Origin: Fragilariopsis cylindrus CCMP1102
Lineage: Eukaryota; Bacillariophyta; Bacillariophyceae; Bacillariales; Bacillariaceae
Length of the DNA stretch: 64,000 nt
Direction: 5' to 3'
NCBI GenBank assembly: GCA_900095095.1
Contig: FMBT01000064.1
Span: 42,177 to 106,176 of the forward strand
Shown here piece by piece: positions 13,717-27,523 of the stretch. Numbering within the stretch: the first letter of the stretch is position 1; each line of letters starts with the position of its first letter. Made by a program: the position numbers and the translations under genes. The notes beneath the pieces are model-generated. The model was not told the DNA's origin and did not search any database. It worked only from the letters and a program-made list of their open reading frames with translations.

Positions 13717-14017
13717 TAAATAAACAAATCGAATCCAACAGCTATAAAAGATCAGAAATAATAATACATAAATAATCAGCAGATAACAAGTCTAGATGGA
13801 TTGCTAAGCATAGTTCAGCTTTTATTTATCATGTTCTACTTTTGGACTTAGTAAATACTTTTAGAAAGCGATGAAGCATTAAACTTTTGTGTGGATTCAT
13901 TGCGTAGAATATTAATATAAATGATGTGTGTAACGTTATATAATGATGTATCACAATTTTTTGTATTGCGTGGTTGATTGTGCGGCGACGTTGCAAGAAC
14001 TATTTTATTTTATCAAC

Positions 14018-15449
<1,432 letters not shown>

Positions 15450-15892
15450 TATGATATATAGTATGTTTTAATATAATAATTTGAAGAATTATGTAAAGGT
15501 AGGAGTTGTACTAGTAGTGATTACAGGTTGTGAAACAAAGATAAGACTTGAGCAGAATTAAGTTAATTCTTCGACAGAATCCAGAATTTCTCTCCATGTG
15601 AATTTTTTGTGCGTTGATTTGTTGCAAATGTAACTTACTACTACTGTCGTACAATAATGTAATGTGATTGAGAATATCAAGGAAAGCTTTAAAAACAAAG
15701 CATCAAAGAAATCTTTTACATCCGGGAATGAAATCAATCACGCTCTTCATTCGATAGAACACTACGGAGACACGACGACTACATGCACAGTTGAGGGAGT
15801 GTATACGATACTGGGACACTTCTAGGAATGTATCATCAATCTAATCATAGGAATATATGTGCATATTCTTTTTCTATAGAAATACGCATTTT
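15450..15892. other. Intergenic between protease 5' end and myosin 3' end
   Basis: AT-rich with no coding signal. It must hold the upstream region of the protease and the 3' flank of the myosin. Confidence 0.5.
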
Positions 15893-18800
15893 TTAATTAA
15901 AGAAATAGCTCAGGAGACCACTGCGAGATTCATTGCCAGTCTCTTCATCAATATCATCATCAATATCATTAGGATGTACAGGAAGTTCATGGGAACCTGG
16001 AATGAAATCCATTTCAATTTGATCAGCGACAGTCAAGACGCGTTCAACTAATCTATGATCTCGACAATTCTCTTGAATAATGTCTGTAATTTCCTGAAGT
16101 GCTCTTTGATACTCGAGTCTGGACTGGACCTCTGCTATATATGTCGCCGACTTGAGTTTCAACTCTTCTTTCGATTCTACCTGTAAAATATTCAGCTTGT
16201 GAGCCTGGCCTTTGTAACTTTGGACATCGTTCACCAATTTCATATTCGTCTTACTCAATTGTTTCGCATGCTGATTCAATGCAGAAAAAGAAGCTCCCGC
16301 AGATGCATTGGCATCCATTAGGCGTTGATTGTTATCTTTCAGAAGATCAAAGTCAGTCTTTAGCTGCTGATTCTGGCCCCTGAGTCGAAATACTTCTTTG
16401 CGTAGGTGTTCAAGCATTTTACCACTCTCGTCCATCAGTTGCTGTTGTTCTTCAGTCAAATCTTGAGCGTGCTGTTCTTCTGCCGTTTTCATATCTTCGC
16501 CGTCTTTTCCTGGTTCATCCGATTTTGTGGACAAAGAAGCTGCAGCGGCAGCAGCCAAATCTTCTACTTCTTTAGCTTTTCTGGCCTCTTTTTCTTTATG
16601 TTCTTCCATTGCCGCCGTCAATCTTCCCTCTGCTTCCTTTTCTGCTTCGAGTCTTTTCGTTTCTGCCTCTTCCAACTTCTTTTGCAAAGATCTGAGTTGA
16701 TTTTCTAATTTAGCCTCTTCTTTCTTTTCTTTCAGAGCTTGTTTGTATTTTGGACGCTGCAAACAACCTCGAATCATTGCCTGGACGACAATAGTTGCTT
16801 CAATGCTTCTTCGCAGCTCCCGCTTATCGCAGTGCATTCTCCATTGGGTTTGAATCAACGTAGCCCTTACTGATCGTCTCAGGTGATATACCGCACGGGT
16901 AGCAAAGAGAATACGATACCAGCATTCGATTCGGGTAGCAGCTTCGCGCAATTTCAAGTAGGCTCGTCTTTGTATCATTCTGCGATAATCAGCTTGCAAC
17001 GTCATAACAACTTTTCGGTATCTTGTGTACCTTAATTTGAAAACAAACCGACGAACTTCTGTCTGTATGGTGACAGCATACGAACCCAAATATTTCATAC
17101 GTTCTGCTTCTAAGAATTCTAGCGCCCCAGCTCGAAAGTATGCCCGTGTCTTTCCCATTACAAATGCTCGAAATTTCGATCCATTCTTCTCAAATTCCAT
17201 TTCTCTCAATGCTAGAGTCAAAAGGATATCAGTCGCCTTTTTACACCTCGCGTCTACATCTAAAGTCTCATTTTGTAAGACAACAATGTGATCACCCTTC
17301 GGCCATAACGACTTGAATCGGTCCAAGACTGATATATGCTCCAATCGATTTGGGAAAGCTGATCGGGAAATCGTCACCGCCGCTACAACTCCGGCGCATC
17401 GTAATTGCTCCACCGTACTGATATGATTCATAAGTAGAGGTGCCTTAATACTATTTGGCTTGATGCAACGGATGTATCTTGTCTTGGTTTCATTTAGGGT
17501 TTCCATTAATCTTGATAGCTGGCTTTTGAATTTCGTCCATACGGTTTCAGATACGATATTAGATGTGCGCTTCTTTAATCGTTGACTAGTCGTATTATGG
17601 ACTGATTTTGGACGTTTTTTCTTTTTGGAACCAGTATTAGTAGACGAAGAACCAGAGTTGTTCAGTGGGTTCATCATGTCCTCGTTGGTCAACTCATTAG
17701 CAATGATAGCGTTACTCGATAACTTCGCGCAATCCAACAAGTCACTAGGCAAATTGTCTGTGTTCTTCACGACAAAGTTGGTTGCATCGTAGACGACCTT
17801 ACCAGCATAATGAAAATTCCAAACTCTGTATCTGCTGCATGCTTATCACGGAAGAAACACCGATTTTCTTTGTTCATGGCCTGTGCTTTGTAAACAAAAG
17901 TTTTGTCACTTCCTTTCGGACGGACACATTCCTCATTCAAAAAGGCAAGTAAGCCCATTCTTCCTTCGACCAAATCTAGTACGTCTGTGTTATCGTCATA
18001 GGTGATCTCTTCCAATTGAATGCCTTCGTTTTCGTATTCCACTTGAACACTACGAAAAATATCTTGGGTGAATTTTTGTTGTAGTTTCTCGTTGCAATAA
18101 TTAATGCAAAGTTGTTCAAATCGATTTACCTCAAATGTTTCGAATCCAAAAATATCTAAAAGTCCGATAACACCAAATTCGATCTTGATGACGCTATTTT
18201 GTTCTGAGAATCCACCCGACGGTATTCTTCTCGGAACTGGTAGCATCGTTGATGGTTCGAACCAACCACAAGAAAGCTTTTGCATAAATCTCCTTGGCAA
18301 ATGCATCGGTAGACTCCTTAGCTTTTACAGGTGTTAGGGGGACCGCAAATACTTCACCACGAGCTTCTATACTCCGAACTGTTAATGCTTTCCTCAGTGC
18401 GATAGAAATTTTGCTATCGTCATCGATGTCACTCATTCCCATCAATTCACTCAATTCCTCGAGTTCATCAATACTACTAATGTCACTAGCATCATGATTT
18501 TCACTGTCATCACCTTTTATTGCACGACCAGGTTGATGATGAATACCGAGTGCTAGCATTCCAGACGAAGATTCAAGTTGGGCTGGTACAAATTCAATAT
18601 TCCCTAACTGAAGGACGACACAAATAGCCCGCAACAGCATCTGTAGGATTTCTCCCCGTACACCAATTAACTCTAATGCTTGCAACGTAAGTTGGAAACG
18701 TTCAGAATCTGTCTTGCCTTCAATGACATTAATTTCAGTTGGACCAACATAACAAAAGGATTCAGTATCGGTATCTTCTAGACCGTCCCAAATTGCAATT

Positions 18801-20068
18801 TTCAATTCTTCAGGCGCGGCCAATAATTGATAGAAAATATGATACGTTCGTTCAGAATCGTGATGGTGTGTCACACGTGACTTTTCTAGTAGGTAAACTT
18901 CACATTTACTACCAGCCAAGATAGCAGGTGAGGATCCTCCAGTTGACGTTATGTCATATTGGAGTTGAAGATATTTACCAAACCGTGACGAGTTGTCGTT
19001 TCGTAATGTTGTTGCATTACCAAAAGCCTCTAAAAGTGGATTAGAGTCTAACACGCGCTGAACAATACTATATTCTTGTTTTCCTGCTTTGCTATTTTTT
19101 TTTGCGGCGTTGGTCTCTTCTTGAATACTCGCAAGATTGTGCATAAGAATTTTAACTGTTTCTGTTTTCCCTGCACCAGATTCTCCCGAAACAAGAATAG
19201 ACTGATCTGCTTGTTCCGTCAATAGACCCTTATAAGCCAAACAACTCGTTTCGTACACATGTGGTGGGAGTAACGTTCGGGGATCGCTATCTTTAGAGCG
19301 CTGACGTTGAGACATCTGTGAATCTTCTGAGGTTGTTGGATTTATTCCTGCGTTTTGATTATTATTATTATTATTATTATTATTCTCTGCAGTGAATTTA
19401 CTATTCCATACTAAGGCCTGTGAATATCGATTCCGTACTTCAATACTGTACAAATGATGAAACCATTGGTACGGATTACATGCTAAGATAATATCTCCAG
19501 TACGTGAATACGGTAAGGATTCTACATGCCGGGCCTTGATGTTGTATAGAATTGCAGCCTCATGTAAAAAGGGTAAATCGACCATATCGTCCACAACCTG
19601 TAATAGACCCTCATTATTGACATTTTGCAACGGTAAATACTGGTTCGGATATTTGATCCGATTCTGATCATCAGTTAAATCAATAGTTTCTGTTCGGAAT
19701 CCTTTTGATGCCGCCCTACCCCCATCGCATTGGATTGCCTGTTCATTTTTATATTGTGGTACGGAAAGATGAACAACATTAGATATTCTTTCCTTCACTA
19801 TAGCTGGAATCCAACTATGTTCTTTATCAAGTATATAAACATAATTGGAGTGTTGGTAAATATCACTATCGGTGTTATCAGTTTCATTTTCATGATTGTC
19901 GTTATCATCGTTGTCATCGGTGTCATTCGTATTATTTTGGGTGACGACGTCAACAAGTTCCACCTCCACCTCTTCCTTAGGTGGTTCTGTGACTTCTGCA
20001 TCGTCGGCGGCCCTCGGGGACCCTCGCTCCGGCGGTCGCTCTGGTGATGGTGATGCCTGTCGTGGCAT
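15893..20068 (-). CDS. Myosin heavy chain, motor + IQ + coiled coil, two frame breaks
   Basis: About 1,390 residues with no intron detected. After an acidic N-terminal extension comes the motor domain: P-loop GESGAGKTE (about residue 293), switch I NDNSSRFGK, switch II/relay LLDIFGFETFEVNRFEQ, and the actin-binding segment ending RYIRCIKPN. About five or six IQ-like repeats follow (for example ATLIQTQWRMHCDKRELRR), then a charged coiled coil (about 16540-16730) and a second helical region. A polyAsn run and an extra Ser/Asp-rich loop lie inside the motor. The frame breaks at about 18215, in the variable stretch before switch II (one surplus base or two missing). It breaks again at 17813-17816, where one more T would restore the HYAGKVVYDATNF motif. 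Likely an actin-based transport motor; class not assigned. Confidence 0.92.
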
Positions 20069-20530
20069 TTTTGTAACAAAGATCTACTTTTAACTTAGTC
20101 TATTCGTTTGGCGTTAGCGAGTTTGCTAAAGCACAATGTCAATGTGAATTAGGTGAGTAAAGGATAAATAAATAAATGCTGATGTTGATGTGTTGTAAAA
20201 AAACAGATTTTAATGACGCCAACCAACACGACAAATAAGTTTCAAAATTTTGAAAAATCGAGCACATAGAATTTTGAATACTGTACTGTGAGCGTGAAAA
20301 GTATACTAAAAGTATACCACCGCGCACAACAGTTGTATTCTTATACAGTGCAAAATACAGTGATAATATCAGACATGCACCAAGTGAAAAACCACTATAA
20401 AATAACTAAGAGAATTTAACAAGCAGAAACACTAGTAAAACAAATGTGAATCGAAATTAATTTTTACTAGTAATTACATAACAAAAAGGACTAAAAGGTA
20501 AAAGTTACTAGTAATTATTGACCTTATTTA

Positions 20531-20600
20531 AACAACCACAACCACAACCACAACCACAACCACATACAGTACACAACAACAACAACAACAACAACAACAA
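20531..20600. repeat. (CCACAA)n followed by (AAC)n
   Basis: About five CCACAA units (20531-20564), a short spacer, then about nine AAC units (20572-20600). Confidence 0.9.
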
Positions 20601-21125
20601 GTATGATAGATATCATATGTAACTGTGAGTACTACTTGTAGTAGTACCACACAGTACTGTAGTAACACATCTATCTATGCAGGGTATAGTAAGCTTGGTA
20701 CACCTTAGCAACCCTGCAACCACAAGTACAGTATCAAATGTAATTATGTGTACTAGTCCTAATACTGTACATTAATATACTGTAGGCAGTATGCTATACA
20801 CACCATAGTAACACCACATCTATTGAAACAACCCATCAACAACAGCAACCATACTGGCATGACCATCACATTGTCACCAAAGAATTACAGCAGAATAGAG
20901 AACCTTTTTCGAGCAGGACATATACACCAGCACTGTCAAATATCAAGTATTTTGCCTCCATATGTTTCTGAACCTAGGTCTACACAAAACACAGTAATAT
21001 TTATTTTGATAAATTTATATATTGTACATATCATTTGAGTGGTTCTTTTTTTTCCTTTGGTTAGAATGCATACACAAGCACTGTAAAATATCTAGGGTAT
21101 TCTCTCCGTATGTTTCCAAAGCTGA

Positions 21126-21360
21126 AGTGTAGCTAGTGCATTGTAGCTAGTGCATTGTAGCAAGTGAAGTGCAGCTAGTGAAGTGCAGCTAGTGAAGTGT
21201 AGCTAGTGAAGTGTAGTTACAGTACTTCAAAGTATAGGAGTTTAGCTTGTGTAGTTTAGCTAGTTGAGTGAGTGTAGCTACAGTAGCTACAGTAGCTACA
21301 GTACTTTGAAGTAGTGCAGTTTAGCTAGTAGTGTTAGCTACAGTAGCTACAGTAGCTGGT
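21126..21360. repeat. GTAGCTA / AGTGAAGTG minisatellite-like tract
   Basis: Built from short units such as GTAGCTAGTGAAGT and CAGTAGCTA repeated many times with variation. Low complexity, non-coding in all frames. Confidence 0.8.
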
Positions 21361-21535
21361 GTGCAAATCGCTGTGAAAATCTTGAATTTTCTGCAGTGAT
21401 TACACCACAGTAGCTAGTGTGCAAATCGCTGTGAAAATTTTGAATTTTGTGCACTGATTATACGGTAGCTGCAGTAGCTACAGTAGCCAGTGCAAATCGC
21501 TGCGAAAATCTTGAATTTTGTGCTATGATTGACAT
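21359..21535. repeat. Three copies of a 60-70-bp unit
   Basis: Units start near 21361, 21419 and 21490, each with the core GTGCAAATCGCTG(T/C)GAAAAT followed by TTGAATTTT and GTGATT/TGATT. They are separated by GTAGCTA words continuous with the preceding minisatellite. Confidence 0.85.
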
Positions 21536-22120
21536 TTTTTTCTATTTTTGCTGAGTAAAATAAAACTCCCCTTAAGTAATTAATATTGGTCCCTATAAGT
21601 AAATAATAGTACTGGAGATTAACCAGTATGTGTCTGAAAAGTATACAAGGGGCTGTTCAAATATGTATACTTTTCACTGATTACAACCCAGTACTAATAA
21701 ATTACAGTGCAATTAGTATGGGAAAGTACACACTGGTACTTTTGAAAAGTATTCGTATTTGGTATACTTTCTCCAAAAAACAAGCGAATCCCGTATACTT
21801 TTACGTAAGACTGTACTGTACTGTTTCATTGTATAATAATTAATAATATTATATATCTTGTGTCACGCGGGATCGTGGAAAAAATGTCAAACGTGGATAT
21901 CTGTCCCTCGTACGACCACGTGAAGAAACTTCATTACAGTACAATTATAAGACGACAGCCCAGCTTAGCAGTTGCAACAAGGTAAGCCATACCAACTCAC
22001 AACTCATCGCAATAGGAACAACAACAACCTAGTTGATTAGACTATTGAATAGATAGCTCATAATTACTTTAGAAATTAATTATAACACTAACTTTTGACT
22101 AACTACAACTAGCTTAACAG

Positions 22121-22180
22121 TCTAAGGTAATGTTGTCGGCAATGAACCAACAATTTGAAGACGCTAAACTACACAAACAA
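22121..22180 (+). other. Possible spliced exon of an unidentified transcript
   Basis: A candidate donor GTAAGC follows at 21982. A branch-like CTAAC and the acceptor CTTAACAG end at 22120. The putative exon has an ATG at 22130 that reads MLSAMNQQFEDAKLHKQ and ends at a strong donor, GTAAGTG, at 22181. No continuing exon could be identified. It could be a small protein or a non-coding RNA, or the splice-like signals could be chance. Confidence 0.25.
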
Positions 22181-23019
22181 GTAAGTGTAAGAACAAGAAA
22201 ACAACAACAGCATACTGTAAGTTCAAAACAGAACAAGAGAAAAAGAAAAACAAACAGTACCATGGCGTGGCACTACCAAGTATAGTAATGTGTATAGTCT
22301 GAGTTATAATTCTCCTGCTGCTGGGATTTCTTGTTAACTAACTAAAACAAAATAAGTACAGTGTATCAATTGAATGTCAGCATGTAAATAAATTGGTGCC
22401 GACCAACCTCCACAACTAAGAGATACAATAGTGGTAAAGTATCTAATAAACCGAAGACGGAAAACAAGCATGATGTAACAATAATTATATAACATACTAC
22501 TGTACAGCAGTAGTACTTCAAGCTGTATGAAAAACTATGAGAAGAATAAGATTGGAAAACTCGTCTATGTATATAGTAGATTCATTCATGTCAATCATCG
22601 CTCGAACCTCAAAAAATAATGATCTGTCGAAGCAAGCGAAGATTGACCCCATTTTGTCTTAGTGTACTAGTGGAAGTGCGATAAATAAAAAAACTCTTAA
22701 TTGGTCCGTGAACTAATCACTCTTCTCAACAAAAAACACTTACAGGTGAATCTTTGATGAACGTACATGTGCAATTCAAGTTACTTAGTGAAGGCATAAA
22801 GGCCGCCAAAAAAATCGTGTCGAGCACAGCTCGAACGATTGCGCGCGCCCACGTGGCCACACGCCATTCAATTTTCAAACACAACCATAAAAAATATATG
22901 TTCGTCGAATTCTTTTGCTGACACAAAGACAATTCTTTCATTGATTTTGGGAATGGTTTAGAAAAGGTCTACCGGTATCTATTCATAATACATCAAAGAA
23001 TTTAAAAGCACCAGGCAAC

Positions 23020-25131
23020 ATGATGATGAAGTTTTGTACTACCGTTTTAGTTCTTGCGCTTATTGCCACCGGCGATCTAGGCGTGTCGGCATCGTCGTCG
23101 CTTCGCTCGTTATCTACCGATCAACAACAACACGGCCGTCACCTTTCTTATGAGCTCATTGCATATTACGAACCGAAATCTCAAGTAACTGATCACGTAA
23201 GTGTAATATTTCCTATTCGTCCTTGTTATGCTCATGGTGTCAGTTAAACATCAATACATTCTATTCACTAACCATTAAAAATATAAAAAAATTACCTCTC
23301 CCTCTCCAATCTAACACATCAGAATGCTATCGATCTGGATCAAGAAGCTATGGAAAATAGTTATATAAAAATACTGATCAATCCTTCCAAATTGCTCGTG
23401 ACATCTACACAAATGGTGCACATTCGAAATCGGTTGCTGAGATCACACTCACAACACCTTTAACTAAAGCTATCAAAAAGGGAGCGTCCGTTACTGGAAA
23501 GAATTCTGATGGTGCATTAGTTGTTGGTAAGGTATATGATGATTATGCTACTGGTTCCAGTGCTATTGGTGTACAATACAAGGTTATTAATATCCAAAAA
23601 AATTATATGAATTGTCAGGTGGGTGGTCTTCAATCACCAAATTTACAAGGATGCTTAGCAGCAAGTGGTTTATTAAATGTTGATGGTATTGATGGTGACT
23701 TATCATATTCGTACGATCCAACAACTAAGAATGTTAATAAAAGAACAATTCAAGGTTTCAGTACAAGTGCAGAAGAAAAAATGTACCGATGTGAGAATTG
23801 TCCATATAATACTTATCGTAAATTTCGTGATATTACGGTTTCTTCGATTATGCTGATAAATGGATTAATGCTGCATTTGATGGTACATCAACTGCATTTA
23901 GTAACGGGAATGGTAATTTTGCATCATATGGATTTGCTGGTAGAACCGGTAAGTTTTACCAAAAAAAAAGTAACAAGAACAATAAATATCATACCACTTT
24001 GCACACACGCACGCGCCAAAAAAGAAATATTGCAACAGTATGCAGCGTTACAAATTCAAATTGCACAACCACTCATCTATTTTTTTGATTTGTCGTTTAT
24101 CGTTGTATCATTATTGTATATTTAATTTTTGAATTCTTCCTTACTCATACACTATCTTGATAATAATAATAGAGGCAATTAAAAAGGCCACTGCCTACAT
24201 GAGTATTTGGATGTATGTTATCCGTGAAATGGAGGATGCACTTGATGATTGTAATGAGGGATGTAAAGTTGAAGGTTGTAATGATGATCCTGTCCATGCT
24301 TGGGATGAAGCTGTTGCATTTTACACAGGTTCTCTTGAGGGTGGCGATGGGGCCGGTGATGGGAAACTCCTTTATGCACTTGCCGATAAAAGATGTAAAG
24401 ATTTTAGAACGTGTGGTGATATGGCTAAAGAATCAAAAGGAACAGCCCATACAAATGGAATTATTATGCAATCATTCAATATCGGTTCAAATTTATTAAT
24501 ACAAGGGAAGTGTGCGCAAGCTAAACCATACAAGGAAATAATTGAAAGAATGATGGTCGTACCATTAATTCAAGGTACACTCCGATACGCATACATACTC
24601 TGTGCGCAGCTCGGGAAAGCATTAACTGGTAAAGATCTTGAAAAAGCTGAGGCAGAAGGTGCAGTATTTGCTGCATCCGTCCTACCCCTCGTGCATGCAT
24701 GTGACGAAGATGCTGCAACAACAATTTATAATATGATGAGAACTGGACAATCCGGCCCCCATGACTATAGTGTAGTTAAATCTGCCTTTGAATCTGTATA
24801 CGAATGTATGGGTGTTCGTAATGCTGACGTTGGCGGACTTTGGAGCGATGAGACCGGTTCGTACCTCGCTGGTGCAGCACCACTTAAAGTTGCATCATCT
24901 TCTGGAGAACCTAATATTGGTTTGATCGTTGGATGTGTTGTGGCTGGAATTGTCGGCGGTATCATTCTTTACTTTATTGTATCCAAGTTATGTAAGTTAT
25001 GTTGCGGTAGTAGTAGTCCAAAAGAAGCTGCTTCTGCCGGTGATATATCTAAACCTGACAAAAACGAAGAAGGTGCACTACCTGCTGCAGAAATTACCAA
25101 CAGTGATGGAGAAGCCGTCCAAATTAGTTAA
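23020..25131 (+). CDS. Low iron-inducible periplasmic (FEA1-like) protein, membrane anchored, two frame breaks
   Basis: Exons 23020-23196, 23323-23948 and 24173-25131, with introns of 126 and 224 bp. 587 residues if two bases are restored. An N-terminal signal peptide (MMMKFCTTVLVLALIATG) leads into an extracellular region with the FEA1/H43-type blocks NCPYNTYRKFRD, HAWDEAVAFYTGSLEG and LLYALADKRCKDFRTC, several paired Cys, and a second related half (ALGKALTGKDLEKAEAEG onwards). A single transmembrane helix near the C-terminus (GLIVGCVVAGIVGGIILYFI) is followed by a short Lys/Glu tail. Homologues in green algae are induced by iron shortage or high CO2 and act at the cell surface; a role in iron uptake here is inference. 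The frame breaks at 23367-23371 (run of five A) and about 23830. The missing-base frames read on to YTNGAHSKSV and FDYADKWINAAF. Confidence 0.85.
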
Positions 25132-25806
25132 AAACCATACGAGAAAGAGCAGCTCTGATATTTAAACTACATAAAATATATATAACATTTTTTTGATGAC
25201 GGACGTACATGATACGATGCGTGTGTGATGATAGAGTATAAATTATGATATAATATGTAGATGAAAATGAAAACGATGATAAGTCACTATGAATGTTTCG
25301 GTTTTCCTTCATTCCCCTTTTCACTCATTATTTGTTAGAGCGTATTATGAATCCGATTGAGGGAAATTTTGTATCATAGAAGTAGCTATGATGATACTAC
25401 CAACTGCAGTTGGACATTTTAAATTTGCATAGATATGATTGTACTTATGGCTTCTACAATTGTCTGTCTGATACCAAGATTCTAAAAACAAATATATAGT
25501 CTTTTCTTTTTTACTCATTATTGCCTCTGCAATCTTCATGAGTACAGACAGATGATGACTCGTAACGGAAACTCAAAGACTGGCTTCAAAGTGTTCAGCA
25601 TTTTGTTCTCTGTATTCTGGGAACCGTATTTCCCCTGCAAAAAGTACTTCAAGTAATATTCCATATCCTACGTAACCCTTCGTTCACAAAAATCCAACAA
25701 ATCATACCGGTAACAGCAGCAGAGTTTATAACTTCGACGGAAAGTTGCTGTTCATTCGATCGAATAATAGCCTTGAAAATTGATCAATCAACAGTGATAA
25801 CATAAC
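25132..25806. other. Intergenic, no gene recognised
   Basis: 3' flank of the FEA1-like gene and 5' flank of the coiled-coil gene. No supported coding region or RNA gene. Confidence 0.5.
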
Positions 25807-27491
25807 ATGGAAGACTATTCGCAGTTACCGCCAGCCCTTCGTTGGGCTGCTATAAAGTCGGCAAAGAAAAAACCAGCCATCACTGACGCAAAGCGTATAT
25901 CATTGAAAGATGATTCGAAAGCAACGCGTTCCGTCGAAAATTCGAAGATAGTTGCAGCAGTGTAATGTCAACGCATACCGGTACTTCTACGACAGACGCA
26001 AGTAATAAATCAGCAAAACATTCTACTGAAATGCTGAAAAAGAAGTTGAAAAAGGTACAAAAAATGTTAGATAAAAGTACAGTCGGTACAAAGGAATACA
26101 AGAACTTGCAGAAAAAGCGGACAGATTACCAAAATCAAATTACACAACAGGAAGAGAAAGAGGAACGAGAATCTTGTGGTGTCGCTTCACATTCTTTGAG
26201 TACTAGTTTACATTCATCGAAGTCGAAATTCGAAGATAGTATCAGCAGCAGTGTAATGTCGACGCATACTTCTACAACAGACGCTAGTAATAAATCAGCA
26301 AAATATTCTACTGAAATGCTGAAAAAGAAGTTAAAAAAAGTAGAAAAGATGTTGGATAAAAGCACAGTCGGTACAAAGGAATACAAGAACTTACAGAAAA
26401 AGCGGACAGAATATCAATACCAAATTGGACAACAAGAAGAGGAACAAGAATTTGAAAAAGATATTAAAAGCACAGACAATACGAATATCAAATTGGATGC
26501 GAGGGAGGAAGCTAGACGATTGATGCAAGTCGCTCTAGAGAAGAAAAAAGCAAAGGCGAATGCTGGTCGTCCAAAGGCTAAACGTTCGAAGGAAGAAAAG
26601 GAAAAAGCACTGTTGGAAAAGAAACAAACTGAGAAAAGACTCGAAGAAGAACGTCAGCAGCAGCAGCAACTGGCTATGGAAAAGAAACGCAAAGAAGAAG
26701 AGAAGAAAATAATTGAAGATCAAGAAGAGGAAGAACGACAACGACAACATGCATACATCGACGCACAGGCCGATAGAAAGAAGAAGGAATCCTACCAGGA
26801 AGAGGCTCGAAGACTCAAAAAAGAGGTGATGGAAAAGAAACGAATTCAAGAGAGACAAGAAGGGGAAGAACGACATCGACAACGTCAAATTGATAATGAC
26901 GATAGAAAGAAACATGAAACTGACTTGGAAGAGTTTCAAAGACTCAAAAAAGAGGCGATGGAAAAGAAACGAATTCAAGTGAAACAAGAGGAGGAAAAAC
27001 GACAACGACAACGTCAAATTGACAATGACGATAGAAAGAAAAATGAAGCTGACTTGGAAGAGGCACGAAGACTCAATGAAGAGGTGATGGAAAAGAAACG
27101 TATTGAAGAGGAACAAGAAGAGGAAGAACGACAACGACAACGTCAAATTGACGAGGAAGATCGAAAGAAACATGAAGCTGACTTGGAAGAGTTTCGAAGA
27201 CAAAAAAAAGAGGAACTGGAGAAGAATTATATTCAGAATAAAATAAAAGGATTTGCCACCGCCGAAGAGGAAGAAATAACGTGGAAGCGAGCAGTTTTGG
27301 AAGAGGCCCGAAGTCTCAAGAAAGAGGCGATGGAAAAGAAACGTATCCAAGATAAAATAATGAAAAATGACGACAATAATAATGATAGTGATAGTGACAG
27401 TGATAATAGTGGCAGTGATAGTGGTAGCGACAGTGATGATGACAGTGATAGTGATAGTGATAGTAATAATGACAATGATAGTGATAAAGAG

Positions 27492-27523
<32 letters not shown>

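Larger units (their letters stand above)
20069..23019. other. Long intergenic region with tandem and dispersed repeats
   Basis: Nearly 3 kb without a supported protein gene. It holds CCACAA and AAC microsatellites, a GTAGCTA/AGTGAAG minisatellite, three copies of an approximately 60-70-bp unit, many copies of the word AAAGTATAC on both strands, and one possible spliced exon near 22.15 kb. The last part must carry the promoter of the FEA1-like gene. Confidence 0.6.
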
